In this document: positions 49,517 to 60,054 of the stretch, one piece after another
Layout of the letters: the number at the start of each line of letters is the position of its first letter
Numbering within the stretch: position 1 is the stretch's first letter
Origin: Roseiarcus sp963842835
GTDB taxonomy: Bacteria > Pseudomonadota > Alphaproteobacteria > Rhizobiales > Beijerinckiaceae
Assembly: GCA_963842835.1 (NCBI GenBank)
Contig: CAWJIB010000009.1
Coordinates: forward strand, 496,001 to 560,000
DNA length: 64,000 nucleotides
Direction of reading: 5' to 3'
The notes under the pieces: generated by a model
What the model was told of the DNA's origin: nothing
The model's database searches: none
The model's input: only the letters and a program-made list of their open reading frames with translations
Made by a program: the position numbers and the translations under genes

Positions 49517-50929
49517 TCAGTTAGGCTGCGTCGCGTCCGGCTTGCTGGGGACCGGAGACGCCGCCGGAGCGTCCTTGGGTCCATCGGAGGGCACGGGCGC
49601 CGGCGTCGCGCCCGCGTCGGCCTTGGCCGGGACGACCGCGGCGTGCTTGACGCCGTGCAACAGATCGACGGCGGCGATCAACTGTTTGTCGTTCTTGGGG
49701 TCGGCCGGCACGTAGGCTTGCGAGCCGGTCTTTTCGTCTTCGCCGTTCTTGAGATGGCCCTTGAGCGAGGCCTCCCCCTTGGTGTCGTCCTTGCCCTTCA
49801 GATCCTCCGGAACGTCTTCCAGGATCTCGATGTCGGGCGCGATGCCCTTGGCTTGGATCGAACGGCCGGACGGCGTGTAATATCGCGCCGTCGTCAATCT
49901 CAGGGCGCCGTCTTGCCCAAGCGGCATGATGGTTTGCACCGACCCCTTGCCGAACGAGCGGGTGCCGATCAGCGTCGCGCGCTTATGGTCCTGCAAGGCG
50001 CCCGAAACGATCTCCGAGGCCGACGCCGAGCCGCCGTTGATGAGCACGACCAGCGGTTTGCCGCCGGAAAGATCGCCGCCCGGCCGCGCGTTGAAGCGCT
50101 GCGCGTCGTCGGGATTGCGCCCGCGCGTCGAGACGATCTCGCCCCTGTCGATGAACGCGTTCACGACCTCGATGGACTGATCGAGCAAGCCGCCGGGATT
50201 GTTGCGCAAATCCAGGATGTAACCCTTGAACTTGTCCGCGGGAATATCGTTGCGGAATTTCTCCATCGCGCTCTTGAGGCCGTCGGCGGTCTGCTCCGTG
50301 AACTGCGTGATCCGGATGTAGCCGATGTCGTCGGTCTCGACATGCGAGCGCACCGACTGAACCTTGATGACATCGCGAATGATCTTGAACTCTTTGACCT
50401 CCTTGGCCGGGCCGCGCAGGATCTTGAGCCGGACGGCCGAATTCACGGCGCCGCGCATCTTGTCGACCGCCTGGTCGAGCGTAAGGCCCTGCGTCAACTC
50501 GTCGTCGATCGCGGAGATGATGTCGCCCGAGAGAATGCCGGCCTTGGCGGCGGGCGTGTCGTCGATCGGACTGACGACCTTGATCAAGCCGTCCTCTTCC
50601 GTGACTTCGATCCCGAGGCCGCCGAATTCGCCCTTCGTCTGCACTTGCATGTCGCGATAGGCCTTCGCGTCCATGTAGCTCGAATGAGGATCGAGCGAAC
50701 TCAACATGCCGTTGATCGCCGCCTCGATCAGTTTGGCCTCGTCGGGCTTCTCTACGTAATCGTCGCGGATTTTATCGAACACGTCGCCAAACAGGTTGAG
50801 CTGGCGGTAGGTGTCGGCTGCAGCCGCATAGGCGCTTTGGCTGAACGCGGAAAGCGCTTGCGGAGCCCAGCCCGCGCAAGCCGCGCCAATTGCGATCCCC
50901 AACGCCAAATAGGAAACCTTGCGTATCAT
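49517..50929 (-). CDS. ctpA: S41-family C-terminal processing peptidase
   Basis: Periplasmic tail-specific protease of 470 residues. It has an N-terminal anchor (YLALGIAIGAACAGWAP), a PDZ domain (GLGIEVTEEDGLIKVVSPID), the catalytic Ser in GGSASASEIVSGALQD and the Lys in RSFGKGSVQTI. The Pro/Ala-rich C-terminal tail of about 40 residues is absent from the second copy. ATG 50929 overlaps the EnvC-like gene by four bases. This is the position of ctpA in the conserved Rhizobiales order nadD-rsfS-rlmH-envC-ctpA. Confidence 0.95.
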   Translation of the reverse strand: MIRKVSYLALGIAIGAACAGWAPQALSAFSQSAYAAAADTYRQLNLFGDVFDKIRDDYVEKPDEAKLIEAAINGMLSSLDPHSSYMDAKAYRDMQVQTKGEFGGLGIEVTEEDGLIKVVSPIDDTPAAKAGILSGDIISAIDDELTQGLTLDQAVDKMRGAVNSAVRLKILRGPAKEVKEFKIIRDVIKVQSVRSHVETDDIGYIRITQFTEQTADGLKSAMEKFRNDIPADKFKGYILDLRNNPGGLLDQSIEVVNAFIDRGEIVSTRGRNPDDAQRFNARPGGDLSGGKPLVVLINGGSASASEIVSGALQDHKRATLIGTRSFGKGSVQTIMPLGQDGALRLTTARYYTPSGRSIQAKGIAPDIEILEDVPEDLKGKDDTKGEASLKGHLKNGEDEKTGSQAYVPADPKNDKQLIAAVDLLHGVKHAAVVPAKADAGATPAPVPSDGPKDAPAASPVPSKPDATQPN

Positions 50930-52248
50930 CCGCGCGCCTTTTCGATGTCTGACTTCGCCCACCACGGCCCCGGATCGATCGCCGTTCCGTCTTTCCTTAA
51001 TTGGATATAGAGAACGGGCTGCGTGGCGCCAATAGCGGCGGCGGCGGCCGTTCTCGCCGTTCCGTCGCCCATGACCGCGACGGGTTCTCCGGCCAGGACG
51101 AACTGGCCGACCGATACGTTGATTCGATCCATACCGGCTAATATCATATAGTATCCTCCGCCGGCATTGATGATCAAGAGTTGCCCGTAGGACCGATAGG
51201 GTCCGGAAAATACCACCGATCCGTCGACCGGCGAGGACACGGTCGCGCCGGAGGGCGAGGCGATGGACACCCCCTGTTCGGCTCCGCCGAACGCGTCGGC
51301 GGAGCCGAACGTCTTGAGAATGGCGCCGGCGACGGGCAGGGAAACGAAGCCTTTGGCGTCGGCGAACGCGATCGCCGGCTTCAAGCGCGCGGGGTCCGCC
51401 CCACGCGCCGCGGCGGCCTTGGCGGCGACATCGGCCGCGATCGCCTGGTCGGCGGACTTCGCGGCGCCGATTTCGCTCTCCATGCGCGCGATCAAATCCT
51501 TGAGATTGGACGCTTGCTCGGCGAGCTGCGCGTCGCGCTCGCGCTGGGCCGCCAACGCTTGCTCCGCGGCCGACAGGGATTGCTGGCGCGCGTCGATGAG
51601 CGCGGTCAGGCGGGTCTTGTCGAGCGCCAGATTCGACGAGCGCTGAGCAAGGTCGTCGCGCTCCTTGGCGATCGAGGCGCGAAGGGCCGCCAGTTGCTCG
51701 AGATCTTGCCTCAACGCCTCGGTCTCGCTCTTGAGCTCGCCGACCGTCGAGCCCAACACCGTCGCGGCGCGGATCGCCTCGGCCATGTCCTGCGGCCGAA
51801 CCAGGATCGCCGGCGGCGGGTCGCGCCCCATGCGTTGCAAAACAGCCAGAACGTCGGCGATGACGCCCCGCCGATTCTCGAGCGAGCGGTTCAGGGCGTC
51901 GGCGCTGGCGTTGAGGGTGGCGAGGCGTTCGTTGGCCGCGGCGATTTGCCGTTCCGCTTCCTGCACCTTCGCAGTCGTGTCGATCAGGGCGGCGTTCAGT
52001 CGCGCCCGGTCGGCGCGATACGTCTCGATGTCGGCTTCGATGCGCCGGCGCTGCTCGTCGGATGCGCGCAGCGTATCCTCGACGCCCCGCAATCGGATCT
52101 CCTGAGCGGCCTTGTCATCGGTCTTCGAAGCGACGCCGTCGGGGTCGGCGCGAACGCTCCCGCCGGCGAAAAGAAGCGCGGCGCCAATCGCCAGCGCCCG
52201 CATCCCCGTCGCTCCCGCCTTCATTCCCGCTCGATTTCGGTTCGCCAT
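50926..52248 (-). CDS. EnvC-like murein hydrolase activator (degenerate LytM)
   Basis: Periplasmic protein of 440 residues: signal peptide (ALAIGAALLFAGGSVRA), a long coiled coil (about 40-290, rich in heptads such as LRQDLEQLAALRASI), and a C-terminal LytM/M23 fold. The zinc ligands of active LytM are missing: QGVSIASPSG stands where HxGxD would be and YYMILAGMD replaces the HxH. That makes it an activator of amidases during cell separation, like EnvC. It overlaps ctpA by four bases. Confidence 0.9.
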   Translation of the reverse strand: MANRNRAGMKAGATGMRALAIGAALLFAGGSVRADPDGVASKTDDKAAQEIRLRGVEDTLRASDEQRRRIEADIETYRADRARLNAALIDTTAKVQEAERQIAAANERLATLNASADALNRSLENRRGVIADVLAVLQRMGRDPPPAILVRPQDMAEAIRAATVLGSTVGELKSETEALRQDLEQLAALRASIAKERDDLAQRSSNLALDKTRLTALIDARQQSLSAAEQALAAQRERDAQLAEQASNLKDLIARMESEIGAAKSADQAIAADVAAKAAAARGADPARLKPAIAFADAKGFVSLPVAGAILKTFGSADAFGGAEQGVSIASPSGATVSSPVDGSVVFSGPYRSYGQLLIINAGGGYYMILAGMDRINVSVGQFVLAGEPVAVMGDGTARTAAAAAIGATQPVLYIQLRKDGTAIDPGPWWAKSDIEKARG

Positions 52249-52290
52249 CGCCGACGCACGTTTCGCATGAGCCGGCCGAACAGCCCGCGA

Positions 52291-52773
52291 TCACTCGCGA
52301 TGATAGGGGTGACCGCCGAGAATGGAAAGCGCGCGATAAAGCTGCTCGCTCGCCATGACCCGCACGAGTTGATGCGGCCAGCTCATCGCGCCGAAACTCA
52401 AGACCGTGCGGGCCTGAGCGCGCAGCGCCGGATCGAGCCCGTCCGGTCCGCCGATCACGACGGCGTAGGCGGGCGTCGCTTGATCGCGCGCCTTGCCGAT
52501 CTCGCCCGCCCATTGGGCGCTGGTCATAGCGGCGCCGCGTTCGTCCAGCGCCGCCAGCCAGGCCCCCTTGGGCGCGGCGGCCAGAATGGCGCGCGCCTCC
52601 TCGGCCTGACGGTCCTCGGCGCGCCGCGCGCGGCCCTCTTCGACTTCGCGCAGTTCGACGCCGGATAGTCCCTGCGAACGCGCCAGATCGCTCACCCGCT
52701 TGAAATAGCGGTCGAACAATTCACGCTCGGGGCCGGACTTCAATCGGCCGACCCCGATCAACGCCAAACGCAC
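52291..52773 (-). CDS. rlmH: 23S rRNA (pseudouridine1915-N3)-methyltransferase
   Basis: SPOUT-class methyltransferase of 160 residues acting on helix 69 of assembled ribosomes. The SAM-binding knot is visible as AYAVVIGGPDGLDPALRAQA and the C-terminal LSFGAMSWPHQLVRVMASEQLYRALSIL is a family signature (read in two parts). Length is typical. It follows rsfS by six bases, as in most Rhizobiales. Confidence 0.95.
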   Translation of the reverse strand: MRLALIGVGRLKSGPERELFDRYFKRVSDLARSQGLSGVELREVEEGRARRAEDRQAEEARAILAAAPKGAWLAALDERGAAMTSAQWAGEIGKARDQATPAYAVVIGGPDGLDPALRAQARTVLSFGAMSWPHQLVRVMASEQLYRALSILGGHPYHRE

Positions 52774-52779
52774 CCTCGG

Positions 52780-53196
52780 CTATCCCTGTCTTGCCGAACG
52801 CGCTTCGCCGGGCCGGTCCGCGCTCCACATCTTCTCGAGATTATAGAATTGGCGCACGTCTGGCTTGAAAATATGGACGATCGCGTCGCCGGCGTCGAGC
52901 AGCACCCAATCGCAATTGGGGATTCCCTCGATCCGCGGGGCTGGGTAGCCCGCCGCCTTGCAGGCCTTGACCACATGGTCGGCGATCGCGCCGACATGCA
53001 CGTTCGAGCGCCCGCTGGCTATGATCATGAGATCGGCGAGCGTCGTTTTGCCTTCGAGGTCGATGGCGACGACATCCTCGGCCTTGGAATTCTCCAAGCT
53101 GGCGAGGATCGTTCGGGGGAGGGGCTCCTCCTTTGTCGGGGTCCGGGGGACGACGGGTTTGCGGCGATGCGTCGCCGCGGAGTTCTCGGACGTCAA
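52780..53196 (-). CDS. rsfS: Ribosome silencing factor RsfS
   Basis: Binds ribosomal protein uL14 and blocks subunit joining under starvation. The conserved domain is clear: SKAEDVVAIDLEGKTTLADL, MIIASGRSNVHVGAIADHVV and CDWVLLDAGDAIVHIF. No sensible ATG exists: the only one in frame (53349) overlaps nadD by 71 bases. I propose TTG 53196, preceded by GAAAGGATC, giving 138 residues; the exact start is uncertain. It lies between nadD and rlmH. Confidence 0.88.
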   Translation of the reverse strand: MTSENSAATHRRKPVVPRTPTKEEPLPRTILASLENSKAEDVVAIDLEGKTTLADLMIIASGRSNVHVGAIADHVVKACKAAGYPAPRIEGIPNCDWVLLDAGDAIVHIFKPDVRQFYNLEKMWSADRPGEARSARQG

Positions 53197-53278
53197 GGTC
53201 AGTGTCGCGATCCTTTCGGGTCGGCCGGCTGATTCGTCGCGGCCGATGGCTAAAAGATGATCCGTACCCGTTAATTTT

Positions 53279-53893
53279 TCAAGACGGTCGACGACCGGAA
53301 AAAGCGGCCTGGCGCAGCGCCGTAGAGGAAAGGCTGGACCGCGGCCCATGCAGGAACATGAACGCCGGCGGACGGCGGCGGGCGAGCAGCGCCGCTTCGG
53401 CTTCGGCTCGTCGATACCGCGCCAGAACGACGCCGGCGCGGCCGGCCAGCGCGCGCAGCGTCGATCCCGGGCGGTCGACGACGAGGATCGGCACGAGGTC
53501 GGCGATCTCGCGCCAATGCCGCCAGAGGTGAAACTGGCTCAAATTGTCCGCGCCCATGATCCAGACGAAATGCGCGCCCGGCGCCCGGCGCTTGAGCCAA
53601 ACGATGGTTTCGTAGGTGTAGCGCGCCCCGATTTCCGCCTCGAATCCGGTGACGGCGATGCGCGGGTCGCGCGTCAGCTTGCGCGCCGCCTCGATGCGCG
53701 CCCGCATCTCGGCCAACCCCGCCGCCGGCTTGAGCGGGTTGCCCGGCGTCGCGAGCCACCACAGGCGATCGAGGCGCAGCCGCCGCAGCGCGAGCTGGGA
53801 GATCAGCCGATGCCCTTCGTGCGGCGGGTTGAAGGAGCCGCCGAGCAGGCCGATCGTCTGTCCCGGCGCGAAGCGCGGCAACCGCACGATCAT
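53279..53893 (-). CDS. nadD: Nicotinate-nucleotide adenylyltransferase
   Basis: Forms deamido-NAD from NaMN and ATP. The 204-residue nucleotidyltransferase has GLLGGSFNPPHEGH (residues 15-28), the TPGNPLKP substrate loop and the C-terminal motif SSLSSTALRQ in place of ISST-X-IR. It overlaps the prfA stop region by four bases. In most Rhizobiales it follows proA; here it follows prfA. Confidence 0.94.
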   Translation of the reverse strand: MIVRLPRFAPGQTIGLLGGSFNPPHEGHRLISQLALRRLRLDRLWWLATPGNPLKPAAGLAEMRARIEAARKLTRDPRIAVTGFEAEIGARYTYETIVWLKRRAPGAHFVWIMGADNLSQFHLWRHWREIADLVPILVVDRPGSTLRALAGRAGVVLARYRRAEAEAALLARRRPPAFMFLHGPRSSLSSTALRQAAFSGRRPS

Positions 53894-54966
53894 CGCGTCG
53901 CCTGCGCAGCGAGCAGTTGCGCTTGACGCTCGGCCGTCAGCGCGTCGATGATTTCGTCGAGTCCTTCCCCAGCCATCACCCGGTCCAGCGTGTGGAGCGT
54001 CAGATTGATCCGGTGATCGGTGACGCGCCCCTGCGGAAAATTATAGGTCCGGATGCGCTGCGAGCGATCGCCGGAGCCGACCTGCGCGCGCCGCTCTTGT
54101 GCGCGCTCCTCGTTCGCCCGCTGGTTCTGCGCATCGAGAAGGCGCGAGCGCAGAAGCGCCATCGCCTTGGCGCGATTGCGGTGTTGCGAGCGCTCCTCCT
54201 GCACGGCGACGACGATGCCGGTCGGCAAGTGCGTGATGCGGATCGCCAATTCCGTCTTGTTGACGTGCTGTCCGCCAGCGCCGCTCGATCGCATCGTGTC
54301 GATCTTCAAATCGGCTTCGTTGATGACGAAGTCGAGTTCCTGCGCCTCAGGGAGAACGGCGACCGTGGCGGCCGAGGTATGGATGCGCCCTTGCGTCTCC
54401 GTCGCGGGAACGCGCTGCACGCGGTGAACGCCGCTCTCGAATTTCAGCCGCGCGAACGCGCCCCGTCCTGCGATTTCCGCGATGATTTCCTTATATCCGC
54501 CCGCCGTTCCCTCGCTCATCGAAAGGATATCGACCTTCCAGCCCTTGGCTTCGGCGTATTTGAGGTACATGCGAAAGAGGTCGCCGGCGAACAGGGCCGC
54601 CTCGTCGCCGCCCGTGCCGGCGCGCACTTCGAGGATGACGTTGCCCTCGTCCGCCGCGTCCTTGGGCAAGAGCGCGATGCGGATCGCCTGAGCCATCGCC
54701 TCGACGTCCTCGGCGACGCGATCGAGTTCCGCTTGCGCCATGGCGCGCATCTCCGGATCGAGCGTGGGATCGCCGAGCAACGCCGCGAGGTCCGAGCGTT
54801 CCCTGTCCTTGGCGCGCCAGGCTTTGATCGCGCCGACGACAGGCTCGAGTTCGGCGAGTTCACGCGACAGCGCGGAATATTCGCTCCCCGCCACGCCCTC
54901 GGTCAGGCGCGCGGCGATTTCGTCGTGGCGGCGTAGAATGATGTCGAAATTATCGTTGGCTGACAT
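53890..54966 (-). CDS. prfA: Peptide chain release factor 1
   Basis: Recognises UAA and UAG and triggers peptide release. The 358-residue protein has the GGQ loop RSSGAGGQHVNKTELAIR (about residue 230) and a normal-length decoding domain; family C-terminal RVTDHRINLTLHTLDRVMAGEGL is present (two parts). The release-factor methyltransferase prmC, usually next in the operon, is absent; nadD takes its place with a four-base overlap. Confidence 0.96.
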   Translation of the reverse strand: MSANDNFDIILRRHDEIAARLTEGVAGSEYSALSRELAELEPVVGAIKAWRAKDRERSDLAALLGDPTLDPEMRAMAQAELDRVAEDVEAMAQAIRIALLPKDAADEGNVILEVRAGTGGDEAALFAGDLFRMYLKYAEAKGWKVDILSMSEGTAGGYKEIIAEIAGRGAFARLKFESGVHRVQRVPATETQGRIHTSAATVAVLPEAQELDFVINEADLKIDTMRSSGAGGQHVNKTELAIRITHLPTGIVVAVQEERSQHRNRAKAMALLRSRLLDAQNQRANEERAQERRAQVGSGDRSQRIRTYNFPQGRVTDHRINLTLHTLDRVMAGEGLDEIIDALTAERQAQLLAAQATR

Positions 54967-55020
54967 GGCTGGATTCGGCGAAGGGGCGGGAAAGGCGAGG
55001 CAGAAAGGGGCGCGAGGCCG

Positions 55021-57285
55021 CTACAGGCGAACGGCGAGGCGATCCGCGAGGTCTTGCAACGGCTCGCGCAGCGATTCCCTCTCGTCGGGCGGCGCCAGCA
55101 TGGCCTCGAGCCCTCGGGTGGCCGCGTCGGCGTCGAGCGAAAGGACCATGGCCTTCATCGGGCCGATCGCCGTCGCCGCCATGGAGAAATGACGGTAGCC
55201 GAGCGCGATCAGCGCCATCGCCTCGAGCGGGCGGCCCCCCATTTCGCCGCACAGCGTAACTGTCTTGCCGTGCCGCTTCCCCGCGTCGGCGATCGTCTTC
55301 AGCGCGCGCAGGAATCCTGGCGAAAGCGGATCGAATCGGCTGGAAACGCGTTTGTTGTCGCGGTCGGCGGCGTAGAGATATTGCATGAGATCGTTCGAGC
55401 CGACGGAAAGGAAGTCCGCCTCGGCGGCGATTTCGTCGATCTGCCAAAGCAGCGCCGGCACTTCGACCATCACGCCGAATTTGATTTCGCGTGGGCGCTC
55501 GCGCCCGCGCCGATCGCCGAAAGCGAGTTCCTTTTGCAGGAGATTTCGCGCCGCGACGAATTCGCCGACCGTCGAAACCATGGGAATCATGACGCGCAAT
55601 TCACGTCCCGCGGCGGCGCGAAGCATCGCGCGCAATTGCGTGCGCAACAGCGCCGGACGATCGAGGCCGATGCGGATTGCGCGCCACCCCAGCGCGGGAT
55701 TCTCCTCTTCCACGCCTTTCATATAGGGCAGCACTTTGTCGCCGCCAATATCGAGCGTGCGAAAGGTCACGGGGCGCTCGCCTGCGGCGTCGAGAACGGA
55801 GCGATAAAGAGCCTCCTGCGTGCTCAGGCGCGGAAAGCGCGAGGCCAGCATGAATTGCAGTTCGGTCCGAAACAGCCCGATCGATTGGGCGCCCGTCTCG
55901 CTCAAGTGCGGCAAATCGATGAGCAGGCCGGCGTTCATGTGCAGGCCGATCTCGACCCCGTCCGCGGTCACGCCGGGAAGATCGCGCAGCGCGCGATACT
56001 GATCCTGCCGGCGGGCGCGCAAGCGCGCTTTTTCGGCATAGGAGGCCTCGAGATCGGGCGGTGGGCGCAATTGCACTTCGCCGGTGACGCCGTCGACGAT
56101 GATCGCGTCGCCTTGTTCGGCGATCTCGGAAATATTCGGGATGTCGCTGACCGCGGGGATCGCCAGCGCGCGCGCCACGATGGCGATATGGCTCGAGGCC
56201 CCGGCTTCCTCCAGCACGACTCCGCGCAAACGCGCGCGATCGTAATCGAGCAAAGCCGCCGGACTCATCGAGCGCGCGACGAGAATGGCGTTTTCCGGCA
56301 GTTCGCTGGGCAGGAGAACGAGGCTCTGCCCCGCCAACTGATGCAGCAACCGATTCGCGATGTCGGTCAAATCGTGGAGGCGGTCGCGCAAATAGGGGTC
56401 GGTCTGTCGCTGCAACTTGGCGCGCGCGTCGTTTTGCACGCGCTCGACTGCCGCTTCGGCCGTCAGCCCGCCGGCGACTGCCTCGCGCAACCGGCGCAGC
56501 CAACCGCGATCGTGGGCGATCATTCGGAACGCTTCGAGCACCTCGCGATGTTCGCCGGCGGCGCCGTCGTCGCTACGGTCGATGAGATCGTCGACCGAGG
56601 CGCGCATCGCATCGATCGCCGTCTCCAGCCGATCGAGTTCGAGCACGACGTCGTCGGCGACGATCTTGGCCACGACGACGCGCGGCTGATGCAAGACGAC
56701 ATGGCCGAGGCCGAGGCCGTCGGCGATCGGCGCGCCGGTCAGAGAGATCGGCCGACGCACGGCGATCGCCGCCCCCTGACCCGCGATAGCCTGCAATTGG
56801 CCCGAGGCGATCATCTCCGCGAGCAGCATCGCGGTCGTCTGCAGCGCCTCGATTTCCTCCTCGGAATAGGTGCGCCGCGCGCGGTTTTGCACGACCAGCA
56901 CGCCGAGCGTCGCGCCGCCGCGCAGCACCGGAACGCCAAGGAACGAATGATAAATTTCTTCCCCGGTTTCCGGCTTGTAGGAAAAGGCCGGATGGTTTTG
57001 CGCGTCTGACAGGGCGAGCGGTTCGGCGGTCGCGGCGATCAAGCCGACAAGGCCTTCGCCCGGACGCATGGTCGTCAAATGCACGGCCTCGCGGTTGAGG
57101 CCTTCGGTCGCGAACAATTCCAGCGGCCCGTCGGCGCGCGCGACATAGAGCGAGCACACCTCGGCGACCATGTTCGAAGCGATGAGAACGACAATGCGGT
57201 CGAGGCGCGCCTGCGCGGTGACGGGCTCCGCCATGACCTCGCGGAGCCGTCGCAGCAACAGTCGCGGTCCGCCCGGCGCGCGCAT
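55021..57285 (-). CDS. ptsP: PTS-Ntr enzyme I (PtsP)
   Basis: First phosphotransferase of the nitrogen PTS, moving phosphate from PEP to NPr. The 754-residue protein has a GAF domain (about 15-150, ending LLAEMIASGQ), then the EI domains: PEP-utiliser N-terminus, the phosphorylated His in EAGASSHIAIVARAL (His366), and the C-terminal barrel with the catalytic Cys in TLCGEMGGRPLEA. An upstream in-frame extension is not native. GAF-bearing PtsP is thought to sense nitrogen status (glutamine). It precedes prfA by 54 bases. Confidence 0.95.
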   Translation of the reverse strand: MRAPGGPRLLLRRLREVMAEPVTAQARLDRIVVLIASNMVAEVCSLYVARADGPLELFATEGLNREAVHLTTMRPGEGLVGLIAATAEPLALSDAQNHPAFSYKPETGEEIYHSFLGVPVLRGGATLGVLVVQNRARRTYSEEEIEALQTTAMLLAEMIASGQLQAIAGQGAAIAVRRPISLTGAPIADGLGLGHVVLHQPRVVVAKIVADDVVLELDRLETAIDAMRASVDDLIDRSDDGAAGEHREVLEAFRMIAHDRGWLRRLREAVAGGLTAEAAVERVQNDARAKLQRQTDPYLRDRLHDLTDIANRLLHQLAGQSLVLLPSELPENAILVARSMSPAALLDYDRARLRGVVLEEAGASSHIAIVARALAIPAVSDIPNISEIAEQGDAIIVDGVTGEVQLRPPPDLEASYAEKARLRARRQDQYRALRDLPGVTADGVEIGLHMNAGLLIDLPHLSETGAQSIGLFRTELQFMLASRFPRLSTQEALYRSVLDAAGERPVTFRTLDIGGDKVLPYMKGVEEENPALGWRAIRIGLDRPALLRTQLRAMLRAAAGRELRVMIPMVSTVGEFVAARNLLQKELAFGDRRGRERPREIKFGVMVEVPALLWQIDEIAAEADFLSVGSNDLMQYLYAADRDNKRVSSRFDPLSPGFLRALKTIADAGKRHGKTVTLCGEMGGRPLEAMALIALGYRHFSMAATAIGPMKAMVLSLDADAATRGLEAMLAPPDERESLREPLQDLADRLAVRL

Positions 57286-57481
57286 CAGAGAATCCTTAAT
57301 ATCATCTTCACGCGAAACGCATGATCTCCACGCCTCTGCGCCCTGTCGCCGCGCCCCGCCGTGCTCAACACGGGCGCCGGCGGTCGATCGATCGCCTCCG
57401 AGCGGTATAACCAATGACTTGGCTGTGCGGCAAGAGCGCGCGCGCGGCCGCTGCTTTGGGGACCGTAGGACAGAACGGCGC

Positions 57482-57510
57482 CGCGCTCGCGACTCCGAGT
57501 CGCGAGCGCG
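57482..57510. repeat. Perfect 29-bp palindrome after the ABC-importer operon
   Basis: CGCGCTCGCGACTC, one base, then its exact reverse complement. It lies about 41 bases past the stop of the ABC ATPase gene and upstream of ptsP. A 14-bp stem this GC-rich would be a strong hairpin; without a T-run it may act as a factor-dependent terminator or RNA-end stabiliser. Confidence 0.65.
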
Positions 57511-57551
57511 CGGAAGCAAGCCGACCGCTTTGGCGGACCGATCTGCGGACC

Positions 57552-59212
<1,661 letters not shown>

Positions 59213-59216
<4 letters not shown>

Positions 59217-60040
59217 GCGCCTTCTCCCTGGCCTCTGGAATGGATCGACAGCATCCAGTCGACGACGAAATTGACGCCGATGGTCAATGTGGCGATCGCC
59301 GCGGCGGGATAAAGCGGCGCCGCGGAGCCGAAATTGATCATGTCGCGGTAGTCCTTGACCATGCTGCCCCAGTCGGCGTCGGGCGGCTGCACGCCCAATC
59401 CGAGGAAGCTGAGCGCGGCGATAAAGAGGAAGGTGAAGCAGAAACGCAGGCCGAATTCGGCCGTCAGCGGAGGCACCGCGTTGGGCAGAATTTCCCGCGT
59501 CACGATCCACCACCAGCCTTCGCCGCGCAGACGCGCCGCCTCGACGAATTCCAGGCTGACGATGTTCATCGCCACCGAACGCGCGAGGCGGAACACCTTC
59601 GTCGAATCGAGAACCGCGATCGTGACGATCAGCACGGGCAGCGCCGAGCCAAGCACGGAGAGCACGACGAAGGCGAAAATCAGCGTCGGCATCGACAACA
59701 GGAGATCGACGAGGCGCGACAGCGCCTGATCGACCCAGCCGCCCGCGACCGAGGCGGCGAAGCCGGCGATGACGCCGATGGCGAAGGACAGCGCCGTGAT
59801 GATCAGCGACAGCCCGATGGACATCCGCGCCCCGTAAATCAGGCGGCTGAGGATGTCGCGCCCGACATTGTCCAGCCCGAGCCAGTGCTGCGCGTCCGGG
59901 TCCGCCCACGCGTCGCCGACCGGCGTGGCCTGGTCAAACGGCGCGATCAGCGGCGCCAGCAACGCCACGAGCAAGTTGATCGCGACGACGGCGATGCCGA
60001 TTTGGGCGGGTATGCTGACTTTGTAGCCGAACAAGCGCAT
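59213..60040 (-). CDS. ABC importer permease (DppC type)
   Basis: Inner-membrane permease of 275 residues with six segments. The start region MRLFGYKVSIPAQIGIAVVA and the HWLGLDNVGRDILSRLIYGAR motif identify the DppC/OppC group; the cytoplasmic coupling loop is EAARLRGEGWWWIVTREILP (EAA motif). Start at 60040 gives normal length. It forms the operon binding protein, DppB, DppC, ATPase. Confidence 0.93.
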
Positions 60041-60054
60041 TGCGTTCTTCCTCG

